Assembly: GCA_043783625.1 (NCBI GenBank)
Contig: JAYVZE010000207.1
Coordinates: 1 to 64,000 of the forward strand
Length of the DNA stretch: 64,000 bases
From: JAFDVL01 sp043783625
Lineage (GTDB): Bacteria; Acidobacteriota; Blastocatellia; RBC074
Direction of reading: 5' to 3'
Shown: in pieces, positions 34,195 to 42,675 of the stretch
How the letters are laid out: each line of letters begins with the position of its first letter
How positions within the stretch are numbered: position 1 is the first letter of the stretch
Notes under the pieces: model-generated
The model's database searches: none
Told to the model about the DNA's origin: nothing
The model's input: only the letters and a program-made list of their open reading frames with translations
Made by a program: the position numbers and the translations under genes

Positions 34195-35219
34195 TAATTG
34201 AAGCCGTAAGAATATTCTAAAATCAGAGCCATGCAAATAGGCTTACCATTTTCTGTTGCAGGTTTGAATCGAATTGCTTGTGCTGCTTTAATTGCCTGAT
34301 TTGTCATTCCTCCATCAAGATAACTGAGTGGAATAATATTTTTTACTTGACCATCACTATCGAAAATAGTGCGTAAAACTATGGTTCCTTGAATCATCTT
34401 TTTTCGAGCTTCGTCTGTGATAATGAGTTTTTCTTTATGTAGAATCTGAATTTGCGCTACGTTTCCTTCTTTTGGGAGCGTAGATAAGCAACTAACAGAC
34501 GATGGGTCGGTTTTATATTTTGTAATTGTAGCTAGTCTTTCTCGCCAAAATTCTGTTTCAGGGGATAGTCGAGCAATTTTTAGATATGTTTCAATGCCAG
34601 TTTCAAAAATAGAAAGGGCATTATTCCAGGAATTCACAGGCTTCTCGTAAGAATTGTCTTTTCGATAGTAACCAACGAGCGCAGATTGAGCTTTAAGAGT
34701 ATAGGCAGAAGAAAGTTTTGGATTTAGCTGCAACGCTCTATCAGCATCATTATAAGCATTAGAATACTCGCCCTTCTGGTAATTAAAGATACCTCTCAGA
34801 TAAATAGCCCCTGCATTCTGATCATTAATATCAAGAGCTAATAACATTTCTTGATGAGCTTCTTTTACTTTCCCTAAAGCGTAAAGTGCCGTCGCATAAT
34901 TTGAATGCGCCAAATCTGATTTTGGATTTAGGTTAACAGCCTTTTTAAGCGCATTCTTCGCCGCGTCTAATTCATTGTTAGCGTGCAATGCGATTCCATA
35001 ATATAACCAAGCTTCGGCATCACTTTGATTCTTAGAATTATTAAGATATTTGCGCCACAATTTAACAGATTCATCATATTTCCCATCGTCTAAAAGCTTT
35101 ATAGCAATTTTCTTATCATCATCTGAATCACTATTTGAGATCCCAGCTAAACCAGTACTACACAAAATAAGCGAAAGAAAAATTGTTGTGAGTAAAAATT
35201 CCGTTAATGATTTAGTCAT
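34194..35219 (-). CDS. Exported TPR protein with TonB-like C-terminal domain
   Basis: A 341-residue protein with a signal peptide (to about residue 25), four to five tetratricopeptide repeats (about 38-185: AWLYYGIALHANNELDAAKN, AHSNYATALYALGKVKEAHQ, AIYLRGIFNYQKGEYSNAYN) and a C-terminal TonB-like domain (QGTIVLRTIFDSDGQVKNI, then AIKAAQAIRFKPATENGKP). TPR regions bind proteins; TonB C-terminal folds often contact outer-membrane or peptidoglycan partners. Lies between the PIN toxin gene and mutL and is coupled to mutL. Role unknown. Confidence 0.75.
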   Translation of the reverse strand: MTKSLTEFLLTTIFLSLILCSTGLAGISNSDSDDDKKIAIKLLDDGKYDESVKLWRKYLNNSKNQSDAEAWLYYGIALHANNELDAAKNALKKAVNLNPKSDLAHSNYATALYALGKVKEAHQEMLLALDINDQNAGAIYLRGIFNYQKGEYSNAYNDADRALQLNPKLSSAYTLKAQSALVGYYRKDNSYEKPVNSWNNALSIFETGIETYLKIARLSPETEFWRERLATITKYKTDPSSVSCLSTLPKEGNVAQIQILHKEKLIITDEARKKMIQGTIVLRTIFDSDGQVKNIIPLSYLDGGMTNQAIKAAQAIRFKPATENGKPICMALILEYSYGFN

Positions 35220-35234
35220 TTTTAGACCTCTAAA

Positions 35235-35660
35235 CTAAGCCGCCCAATCTTCAACTTTCAGATTTGGAATTTTGCTGAAGTCTTTGAGATTGCGCGAAAG
35301 CAACGTGGCATCGTTAGCAATCGCTATCGCTGCGATTTTCAAATCCATTGTGCCGATTCGAATTCGTTGTTTTTGTAACTGCTCAAATTGCGCCGCCGCA
35401 GAATTATTAAAATCCAGAACCTCTAATTTACCGAAATTTTTTAGAGTTCGTTTGAGTTTTTCGTAAGCGAAAATTTGTTGTTCAAGATCACGAGCTTTGG
35501 CCAGCAGTGACATCCATCCACGAACTTGCTCTTCAAATGAAATAATGGTTGTTAATCTTTCTTCAGGTAAGAGTTTTTTCAGACGAAAGTGTAGGCGTTG
35601 CGCTTCGTGTGACGAAGCTCTTTCCAACAAGCTCATGTGATCGGTGTCTAAAATATACAT
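35235..35660 (-). CDS. PIN-domain toxin (VapC-like)
   Basis: A 141-residue PIN-domain nuclease: the first catalytic Asp in MYILDTDHMSLLER, an acidic position in TIISFEEQVRGW, and the later pair in IGTMDLKIAAIAIANDATLLSRNLKDF. VapC-type toxins cut tRNA or rRNA. The start at 35660 is set by the conserved N-terminus. A small partner gene is 19 bp upstream, and the pair lies between aspS and a TPR gene on one strand. Confidence 0.85.
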   Translation of the reverse strand: MYILDTDHMSLLERASSHEAQRLHFRLKKLLPEERLTTIISFEEQVRGWMSLLAKARDLEQQIFAYEKLKRTLKNFGKLEVLDFNNSAAAQFEQLQKQRIRIGTMDLKIAAIAIANDATLLSRNLKDFSKIPNLKVEDWAA

Positions 35661-35679
35661 CGGGGCAATCGCTGCAAAT

Positions 35680-35916
35680 TTATTTAATGGAACGAAGCGT
35701 AAGTTTCGGAGTTGTTTTCTCTTTAGGACGAAGGGATTCACGGTATTTGCGCCCTAACTCCATTGCTTCATCATACATCGGATCATTCGCAAATGATCCC
35801 CAAACACTATCCAGCCAATCAGGTTTAGTTTCCTTGTTAAGTTGTACCTGTTTTTTAAGTGAAGCTAATTCAGTCTCGATTGCTGTTAGTCTGACTTCTA
35901 CATTAGGTCTTGACAT
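35680..35916 (-). CDS. Small antitoxin-like partner of the PIN toxin
   Basis: A 78-residue protein with a coiled-coil start (VRLTAIETELASLKKQVQL) and a C-terminal DSVWGSFANDPMYDEAMELGRKYRES, the DP.YDEA..LGR..R motif found in partners of PIN toxins. Its ribosome site AGGAGC overlaps the aspS stop codon (9-bp gap), so it is translationally tied to aspS. Confidence 0.75.
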   Translation of the reverse strand: MSRPNVEVRLTAIETELASLKKQVQLNKETKPDWLDSVWGSFANDPMYDEAMELGRKYRESLRPKEKTTPKLTLRSIK

Positions 35917-35925
35917 ATTCGCTCC

Positions 35926-37707
35926 TTACAGAAATTGTACAGTCTTGATCTTCAATTCATCAAGCTGCTTCTTATCTACTTCGCTGGGGCTGTCGGTCAT
36001 CAAATCGGAACCGCTGGCGACTTTCGGGAACGCGATCACGTCGCGTAAAGATTTCGCTCCGGCGAATAACATGATCATCCGATCAAGCCCAAGGGCGATA
36101 CCGCCGTGGGGAGGTGTGCCGTAGCTTAATGCTTCGAGGAAAAATCCGAATTTTTCTTTGGCTTCTTCGTCGCTCAAGCCTAATGCTTTGAAAATTTTTG
36201 CTTGAATATCGGAGCGGTGAATTCGGATGGAACCGCCGCCAAGTTCGCTGCCGTTCATGACTAAATCGTAGGCTTTGGCACGGACTTTGCCGAGGTCGCC
36301 TTCGAGGTTGTTGATGTCTTCGTCAATCGGTGAAGTGAACGGATGGTGCATCGCGTAGTAACGTTTGTCTTCGGGATGGAATTCAAACATCGGGAAATCT
36401 ACGACCCACAGCATTTTGTGTTCGGCTTCGTTGATGAGATTTTCGTGGCGTGCGATTTCGAGGCGGACTTGTCCCATCGCATTGCAGGCGACATCCCATT
36501 TGCCACCGATCATTAAAATTGAATCGCCGGGTTGAGTGCCTGTGATTTGAATTAAAGAATTCATTCCGTCTGCACCTAAGAATTTCGTCAGCGCAGATTT
36601 ATTTTCGTTTTCCAAAACCTGAATGTAAGCCAAACCGCCTGCGCCGTGACGCTTCGCGTGTTCGCCAATTTCGTCATACGTTTTGCGCGACCACGTAGCC
36701 GCGCCTTTCACGACGATGGCTTTGACTGCGCCGCCTTTGTTGACAGCATCGGCGAAGACCGGAAAGGCGCTGCTGGCAAATTGCTCAGACAAATCCATCA
36801 TCTTCAACCCAAAGCGCAAATCGGGTTTGTCGGAGCCATATTTGTTCATCGCTTCGCTGTATGGCATTCGTTGAAATGGACGCGCTGGCTCAGCAATTCC
36901 CGCGACTTTGAAGCATTCGCAAACCATCGGCTCCAAGATGTCAAAAACATCATCGGGCTGGACGAAGCTCATTTCCATATCAATTTGGGTGAACTCCGGT
37001 TGACGGTCGGCACGCAAATCTTCATCGCGGAAACAACGTGCAATTTGAAAATATTTGTCATAGCCGCCGATCATCAGCAGTTGTTTGAAGAGCTGCGGCG
37101 ATTGCGGCAAGGCATAAAATTTGCCTGCGGCGGTACGCGCCGGAACCAGATAATCACGTGCGCCTTCCGGGGTGGATTTTGTCAAAATCGGTGTTTCGAT
37201 TTCATAGAATCCACGCGTGTCTAAATAATTTCGCACGGCTAACGCCAGCTTATGGCGGAGGCGAAAATTCTTTTGAATTTCGACGCGGCGCAAATCAAGG
37301 TAGCGATATTTCAGGCGTAGCTCTTCACTGGCGACACAATTTTCCAATTCAAACGGAGGCGTGCTGGCGTCGTTGAGAAATTTGATTTCGGTGGCAGCGA
37401 CCTCGACTTCACCAGTGGCCATGACGGCATTGAAATTCGCTTCATCGCGTTTGACGCAGACGCCTGTGATGGAGATCACGAATTCGCGTCGTACCTGTTT
37501 GGCTTGGGCGAGCAATTCAGCATTGACGCTTTCGTCAAAGACGATTTGCGTAATGCCTTCGCGGTCGCGCAGATGGATGAAAAGCAGTTGTCCCTGATCG
37601 CGGTAACTGTTGACCCAGCCCATCAAAGTGACGGTTTGCCCGGCGTTTTCCTGACGGAGTTCGCCGCAGTTATGAGTGCGTTTTGTTTGTCCTAAATGAT
37701 CTAGCAT
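35926..37707 (-). CDS. aspS: Aspartyl-tRNA synthetase
   Basis: A 593-residue bacterial-type class II synthetase: N-terminal OB-fold anticodon domain (GQTVTLMGWVNSYRDQGQLLFIHLRDREG), motif 2 (ARCFRDEDLRADRQPEFTQID), the bacterial GAD insertion (about 285-420), and motif 3 (GIALGLDRMIMLFAG). It charges tRNA-Asp, possibly also tRNA-Asn, since acidobacteria often use a non-discriminating form (inference). The start at 37707 (MLDHLGQTKRTH) fits the family. It heads a packed group aspS-antitoxin-PIN-TPR-mutL. Confidence 0.97.
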   Translation of the reverse strand: MLDHLGQTKRTHNCGELRQENAGQTVTLMGWVNSYRDQGQLLFIHLRDREGITQIVFDESVNAELLAQAKQVRREFVISITGVCVKRDEANFNAVMATGEVEVAATEIKFLNDASTPPFELENCVASEELRLKYRYLDLRRVEIQKNFRLRHKLALAVRNYLDTRGFYEIETPILTKSTPEGARDYLVPARTAAGKFYALPQSPQLFKQLLMIGGYDKYFQIARCFRDEDLRADRQPEFTQIDMEMSFVQPDDVFDILEPMVCECFKVAGIAEPARPFQRMPYSEAMNKYGSDKPDLRFGLKMMDLSEQFASSAFPVFADAVNKGGAVKAIVVKGAATWSRKTYDEIGEHAKRHGAGGLAYIQVLENENKSALTKFLGADGMNSLIQITGTQPGDSILMIGGKWDVACNAMGQVRLEIARHENLINEAEHKMLWVVDFPMFEFHPEDKRYYAMHHPFTSPIDEDINNLEGDLGKVRAKAYDLVMNGSELGGGSIRIHRSDIQAKIFKALGLSDEEAKEKFGFFLEALSYGTPPHGGIALGLDRMIMLFAGAKSLRDVIAFPKVASGSDLMTDSPSEVDKKQLDELKIKTVQFL

Positions 37708-37776
37708 AAATAGTGATGGTTGGGGGGCGGTGATCGGTAAACCTATAGCAAATTTAGCTTGAATGTCCAAGGTTAT

Positions 37777-37969
37777 AAATTGCCACTAGCTTCAGCTAGT
37801 GGAACGGTGAAGGGGAAATCAGAGGCTTTAGCCAAAATTCTGAAATAACTCCCTTCTAATGGGCTTTAGATACAAGCTAAAGCTGAGCGGAAAAGAATTG
37901 TTTTTCCATTTCGGCTAAAGCCTCTGTTTTGCTTCATCGCAATCCACTAGCTGAAGCTAGTGGCAATTT
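37777..37969. repeat. Nested perfect inverted repeats upstream of aspS
   Basis: Outer arms 37777-37802 and 37944-37969 pair perfectly over 26 bp, each with an inner CACTAGCT..AGCTAGTG palindrome. Inside, CAGAGGCTTTAGCC (37820-37833) pairs perfectly with 37913-37926, and further AGCTTTAGC-like parts pair within. The 335-bp region 37708-38042 otherwise holds no gene. Confidence 0.93.
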
Positions 37970-38042
37970 ATTCAATTCACTCTGAACATTCGAATTGAAA
38001 CCGCTGTAAGACGAATTTTTATTCAGTTAATTAAAAAGATTA

Positions 38043-38231
38043 CTACTCTCCCCGATCCTCAATAATTGTTTCGGATAACGGCTTTCCGATGACTTGAATT
38101 GGCTGCCGATTATGGTAGCGGGTAAAGTCTGTGATCGGTGATGGAACATTGCCTAGTAATTCCTGACGCAGTAAATATTCCTCGAATTCAGCCTCGGTCA
38201 TTTGTGGTTGATCAATTGTTGCTGTTGGCAT
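38043..38231 (-). CDS. Small antitoxin-like protein after hisS
   Basis: A 62-residue acidic protein (EAEFEEYLLRQELLGNVPSP, then PIQVIGKPLSETIIEDRGE). The ending ...I.G.PLSE.II.DR.E is shared by a family of short proteins that often precede PIN-type toxin genes; no toxin follows here. The ATG at 38231 lies 6 bp after the hisS stop, with AGGTG just upstream. Possibly a solitary antitoxin. Confidence 0.55.
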   Translation of the reverse strand: MPTATIDQPQMTEAEFEEYLLRQELLGNVPSPITDFTRYHNRQPIQVIGKPLSETIIEDRGE

Positions 38232-38237
38232 AATCAC

Positions 38238-39506
38238 CTACTGTAACTTAGCCTTGATGGAGTTTAAATCCAACGATTCCTGTTCACCGGTCGTTAAATT
38301 TTTCAAGCCGTATAATTCTTTTGCGACTTCATCATCGCCAATAATCAAAGCATATTTTGCGCGTGCTTTGTTGGCTTGTGCCATTGCTTTTTTCATTTTC
38401 CGCTCTTCAAATTCCAATGCAACGGAAAGTCCGGCGCGGCGCAATTCACTGGCGAGTATAAATGATTTTTGTCGCGCGGCTTCACCTAAAAATACGATAA
38501 AAATATCAGGTGCAGCACTGTTACGAATGCGCTCCGCTTCGTCAGGCGGAATTGACAACACCATTCGATCCAGTCCGAACGCAAAGCCGAAACCTTTCGT
38601 GGGTGGACCGTCAAGAATTTCTGCCAATCCATCGTAGCGACCTCCACCGACGATAGTGTTTTGTGCGCCGAGGCTTCCGCCAATAATTTCAAAGGCGGTT
38701 CGCGTGTAATAATCCAGTCCGCGCACCATCCGTGGATTCACTGTGTACGCGATGCCGCGTGCGTCAAGATGCGCTTTGAATTGTTCGAAATGCACACGTG
38801 AAGCTTCGTCCAAGGAATCAGTAATCGTTGGTAAGTCCGCAATTAATTTTTGGCAATTCGGATTTTTGCAATCGAAAATTCTGAGCGCATTGGTTTCAAA
38901 GCGATGCTGACAATCTCCGCATAGTTGATCCAATTTTCCGGCCATTTCCGCTCGCAATTTTTCCAAATATGCTGGACGGGAATTGGCGTCGCCAACCGAA
39001 TTAATCAGCAAGGTCGTATCGTTGATGCCTAATTCCTTCAGCATCCAACTGAGCATTTCGATGATTTCCGCTTCGATGGCGGGGGCGTCACTCGTGCCTA
39101 AAACTTCGGCTCCGATTTGATAAAATTGACGGAAGCGCCCGGCTTGCGGACGTTCGCGGCGAAACATTTGCCCGACGTAATAAAGCTTTGTCATTTCGCC
39201 GCTGGCTTTGTCGTTGTAGAGCTTGTGCTGAATGTACGCACGAACTACCGAAGCCGTATTTTCAGGGCGTAGCGTCAACGAAGTCTGGTCGCTGTCTTTG
39301 TCAAGAAACGTGTACATTTCTTTATGGACGATGTCGGTAGCTTCGCCGACACCACGCGCAAAAAGTTCCGTTTTCTCAAAAATCGGCGTGCGGATTTCAT
39401 CGAATCCATAGCGGCGAAATGCTTCGCGGGCGACGGCTTCCACGCGCAACCACAGCGGCATATCTGTCGGTAAAATATCTCGTGTGCCTTTGACGGTTTG
39501 AATCAT
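38238..39506 (-). CDS. hisS: Histidyl-tRNA synthetase
   Basis: A 422-residue class II synthetase: KGTRDILP at the N-terminus, TLRPENTASVVRAY, motif 2 FRRERPQAGRFRQFYQIGAE, the His-specific RGLDYYTRTAFE loop, GGGRYDGLAE and motif 3 GFGFAFGLDRMVL, then the anticodon-binding domain. Normal length. It charges tRNA-His. Followed closely by a small antitoxin-like gene. Confidence 0.97.
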   Translation of the reverse strand: MIQTVKGTRDILPTDMPLWLRVEAVAREAFRRYGFDEIRTPIFEKTELFARGVGEATDIVHKEMYTFLDKDSDQTSLTLRPENTASVVRAYIQHKLYNDKASGEMTKLYYVGQMFRRERPQAGRFRQFYQIGAEVLGTSDAPAIEAEIIEMLSWMLKELGINDTTLLINSVGDANSRPAYLEKLRAEMAGKLDQLCGDCQHRFETNALRIFDCKNPNCQKLIADLPTITDSLDEASRVHFEQFKAHLDARGIAYTVNPRMVRGLDYYTRTAFEIIGGSLGAQNTIVGGGRYDGLAEILDGPPTKGFGFAFGLDRMVLSIPPDEAERIRNSAAPDIFIVFLGEAARQKSFILASELRRAGLSVALEFEERKMKKAMAQANKARAKYALIIGDDEVAKELYGLKNLTTGEQESLDLNSIKAKLQ

Positions 39507-39708
39507 AAAAAATTAGTTTCGAGTTTTGAGTCTCGTGTTTCGAGGCACTGATTCACAAATAATTTGTGGGAACTAAGCTATCTTTCCTTCCTCGGAACCC
39601 AAAACGCGAAACCTCCATTTCCAGTGGGCAAAATCGAAACGAAGATTCTAACACAGGGCATCAGCAACCGTCTTGCTACTTTCGTAACCGATAAAAAGTT
39701 AAGAGAAA

Positions 39709-42180
39709 TCAGTTGGTCAACTGAGAGCTACTACTCAGGCGAGTGGCATGGCTGGCTTGTAAACTGAGCTGGGCGGTTTCCAGGGCTTTATTGAGTTTTA
39801 GATTTTCGCCTTCAATGATGGCAGAGCCGATGCTGATGCCACGCAAAGCATCTTCGGCAGAAATTAGCAGAGGGCGCGACTCAATGACTGTGCTTTGGAA
39901 TCGCGCGACAATATCCAGCGACATTTCTTCGGGCGCATCGTGGATTAAGACCACATACTCATCGCCACAATAATGAATAATTTTATCATTTTTGCGAATC
40001 TGCTTCTTCAACATTTTAGCCAGATCGCGCGTCGTCGCTTCAACCGAAAGCGGTTCAATATGTTCAAGCAGTTGACGAAAAACACGCAAATCTACCAGCA
40101 AAAGCCGTAACGGATTAACTTCGTTGGTGGCGATTTCAACTTCACGGGAAAAGTGTTCGTGCAGAAATCTGGCATTCGGTAAGTTGGTCACAACATCAAG
40201 CAGGGAAGCTTCGCTGGCAACGGCAAAGCGTCTGGCATTGAGGAAAGCGTCTGAACAAAGAGACGCGAGACGGCTAAAATTATCTATTTGTTCCTCGTTA
40301 AATTCTTTTCGTGATTTGGAATAAACCACCATCGCTCCAAACTGATGCTCCCCTTTTTTGAGGGGCAGCGCCTGCATGGTCAGATATTTATTAAAGGAGA
40401 AGGATTCATCCTTTTGCCGCCAGAGATGAAATATTTCATTTTCAGGGTTGCAATTTATCTGCCGTTCATTACTTGTCAAAAGGTAGCCGGTAACGCCTTC
40501 GTCCAATTCTATTTTGCAGCCGTAGAAATGCGTGGCATCCAGGCCGTGAGCAAATACTATTTCAGCCTTGCCGGAATATTCATTCAATTCGTAGATGACG
40601 AACGAATCAAGCTTTTCCTGAAAAGGGATGATGCGGTGTAAGTCATTAGCGAGAAAATGATAGTAATCATGGATGTTCATCGAACTGGCGATATTTTCTG
40701 CCAGATTCAGCAAGCCGTAATTCACCTGACTGGACATGCGCGATTCCTGAATAGCCTGGACGAAAGATGGAGTTGCCGAAATTTCGCTACTCGAAGTAGC
40801 TTGCATTACTTGCAGCGCATCGGCTGCCAGGGCTTCAATTTCCTTGAAAGGCAGGTTTTCGATTTTCAGGTTGGCAATTTTCTCCTCACAAACAGACAAA
40901 TTATTGATGAATAAATCTACCAGTTGTGGATCGTAGTGCAATCCTCTGTTAACTCGTAATTCCTGAATGGCTGCTTCACGAGAAAGTGCTTTTCGATAAA
41001 GCCGCTCTTCGCGCATCGCATCGAAGCAGTCAACAATGGAAAGGATGCGAGCCGTCAGAGGGATTTCTTCACCTTTTAACCCTTCTGGATAACCAGTTCC
41101 ATCCCATCGTTCATGGTGATACCTGACGATTTCAACTAAGGGATAAGGGAAGTCTATTTGCTCCAGAATTTGTGCCCCAATGACAGTGTGTTGCTTCATC
41201 CGATTGAATTCGTAAGTAGTTAGTTTACTGGGCTTGGTCAGGATGTAATCCGGGACAGCAACCTTTCCAATATCACGTAATAATGCTCCTGCGCGTAAGG
41301 CTTTGACTTCCATTTCGGAAAGGTGCATCAGGCGGGCGATCTCTTCGGCGTAAATTTGCACGCGACGGACGTGTTCATGGGTAATTTTATCTTTGGCATC
41401 AACGGCTGCGGCAAAGGCTTGCAGCGTACGCTCGTGCAGGTCGTCCATTTCCTGCGCATGACGCCGGGCTTCTTCGATATTTTTTACATACGGAGATGCT
41501 ACTGCATAAGCTACGCCAATTAACGGAATGGTTAGCAGTACCATCCAGAATCCAAAATAAAAAACCAGCGTATTGACAATCGCTGCAATGGCAACCCCGG
41601 AAAGAGAAGTAACCAGAGTCCAGAGGTTGCTGACCAGCCAGGTTTTGACAAATCCTGAATCATTTCTAATGGCAAAAAAAATTGACAGCAGCAGGAGATT
41701 GATAATCCCTTGCAAAAAAGATAGCGCGATTAATGCCAAGCTGTAGATGAGGAAGGTGCGGCTTTGATGGGCTAATTGTGAGAGCGGTCCGAAGGCCTTG
41801 ATCATCAGATGCGCAGCCAGAAAAAATGACAGGCTGGTGAATCCGACATTAGAAAACCGGACTAATGGTCTTTTGGCGAAGCGCAGGGACTCTGAATATG
41901 TAACCAGTGCGGCGATCAATAAAGCAATTTCGGTTCCATATAATAAAAAGCCCAGGAAAATAAAGGCATCCGAGCTGGTGATGAAATAACCAAATGACGA
42001 AGGAACCATTTTGGCAATGGCCCAGGATGAGAGCAGGGTAATCGAAAGAAGTGCAATCCAATGATAGGTTGGTTGGTTCGAATAGGTTCGATAAGCCGCG
42101 TACCCGAACAGCAGAATCCCAAAGAAAGCGATCAGATACCTGTAATGTTCAGAATAATTTTTATTTTGTTCAGCGATCAT
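39709..42180 (-). CDS. Membrane HD-GYP/GAF/GGDEF protein with altered catalytic motifs
   Basis: An 823-residue receptor: about seven membrane segments (residues 12-240), an HD-GYP domain (about 250-430), a GAF domain (about 495-645) and a GGDEF domain (about 660-815). In HD-GYP the HHERWDGTGYPEGLKG part is intact, but the HD pair reads LLRDIGK: His is replaced by Arg at residue 302 (codon CGT, 41277-41275), one base from His. The GGDEF signature reads CGDEY (738-741). Cyclic-di-GMP breakdown and synthesis may therefore be lost or weakened, leaving a sensing or binding role (inference). Confidence 0.88.
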   Translation of the reverse strand: MIAEQNKNYSEHYRYLIAFFGILLFGYAAYRTYSNQPTYHWIALLSITLLSSWAIAKMVPSSFGYFITSSDAFIFLGFLLYGTEIALLIAALVTYSESLRFAKRPLVRFSNVGFTSLSFFLAAHLMIKAFGPLSQLAHQSRTFLIYSLALIALSFLQGIINLLLLSIFFAIRNDSGFVKTWLVSNLWTLVTSLSGVAIAAIVNTLVFYFGFWMVLLTIPLIGVAYAVASPYVKNIEEARRHAQEMDDLHERTLQAFAAAVDAKDKITHEHVRRVQIYAEEIARLMHLSEMEVKALRAGALLRDIGKVAVPDYILTKPSKLTTYEFNRMKQHTVIGAQILEQIDFPYPLVEIVRYHHERWDGTGYPEGLKGEEIPLTARILSIVDCFDAMREERLYRKALSREAAIQELRVNRGLHYDPQLVDLFINNLSVCEEKIANLKIENLPFKEIEALAADALQVMQATSSSEISATPSFVQAIQESRMSSQVNYGLLNLAENIASSMNIHDYYHFLANDLHRIIPFQEKLDSFVIYELNEYSGKAEIVFAHGLDATHFYGCKIELDEGVTGYLLTSNERQINCNPENEIFHLWRQKDESFSFNKYLTMQALPLKKGEHQFGAMVVYSKSRKEFNEEQIDNFSRLASLCSDAFLNARRFAVASEASLLDVVTNLPNARFLHEHFSREVEIATNEVNPLRLLLVDLRVFRQLLEHIEPLSVEATTRDLAKMLKKQIRKNDKIIHYCGDEYVVLIHDAPEEMSLDIVARFQSTVIESRPLLISAEDALRGISIGSAIIEGENLKLNKALETAQLSLQASHATRLSSSSQLTN

Positions 42181-42675
42181 TCGTACTCAACAGGAAATTT
42201 AGGGGAGAAAGGCACTTCAACCCGCGCGGGCGATAATGACGAAGTTTAACGAGGATTCGTCACGGAACTGTTATATTTTAATGATGAGATCAACCGTAGT
42301 GCGAACTGTTAGCTCACACTACACCTGCTAAAAAAAAATAAAAAATATTGCACAGCCCTGTACGCTGCATAGGGAGTATGCTAGATTGCGCCTCGTCGCA
42401 AAAAGAAACAATTTGTTGCCAGAGAAATTGTTTTCAGTAAGCCAGTTTTGGGGCGAGTTCATTACTTTTCATCAAGCCGGGATTTTTTCAGAACAAGAGT
42501 TCTGGATGCTTTCCGTGAGGACGTTCGAACACATCGTCACCTTCATCTGCGCTTGCGCTTACCGTGCAAGGTGTCCTGTTTCCGTACCAAGTCACGGATA
42601 AAACCGGCATTCAGAGTTACTCACACAAATCTTTTTGTGTGTCGTGGTTCCGTGTGTCAAAATTTGGAGAAACCA
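42181..42675. other. Intergenic region upstream of the RHS gene
   Basis: A 495-bp divergent spacer between the HD-GYP gene and the RHS gene. It must hold promoters for both, and contains an A-rich run at about 42331-42350. No tRNA, repeat arm or convincing small gene was seen. Open plus-strand frames here lack ribosome sites and look like chance. Confidence 0.4.

Noticed and set aside
39507..39708. Possible inverted repeat between hisS and the HD-GYP gene
   Set aside because: TTTCGAGTTTTGAG-like and AAACGCGAAAC-like segments pair too poorly to be listed with the other palindromes.
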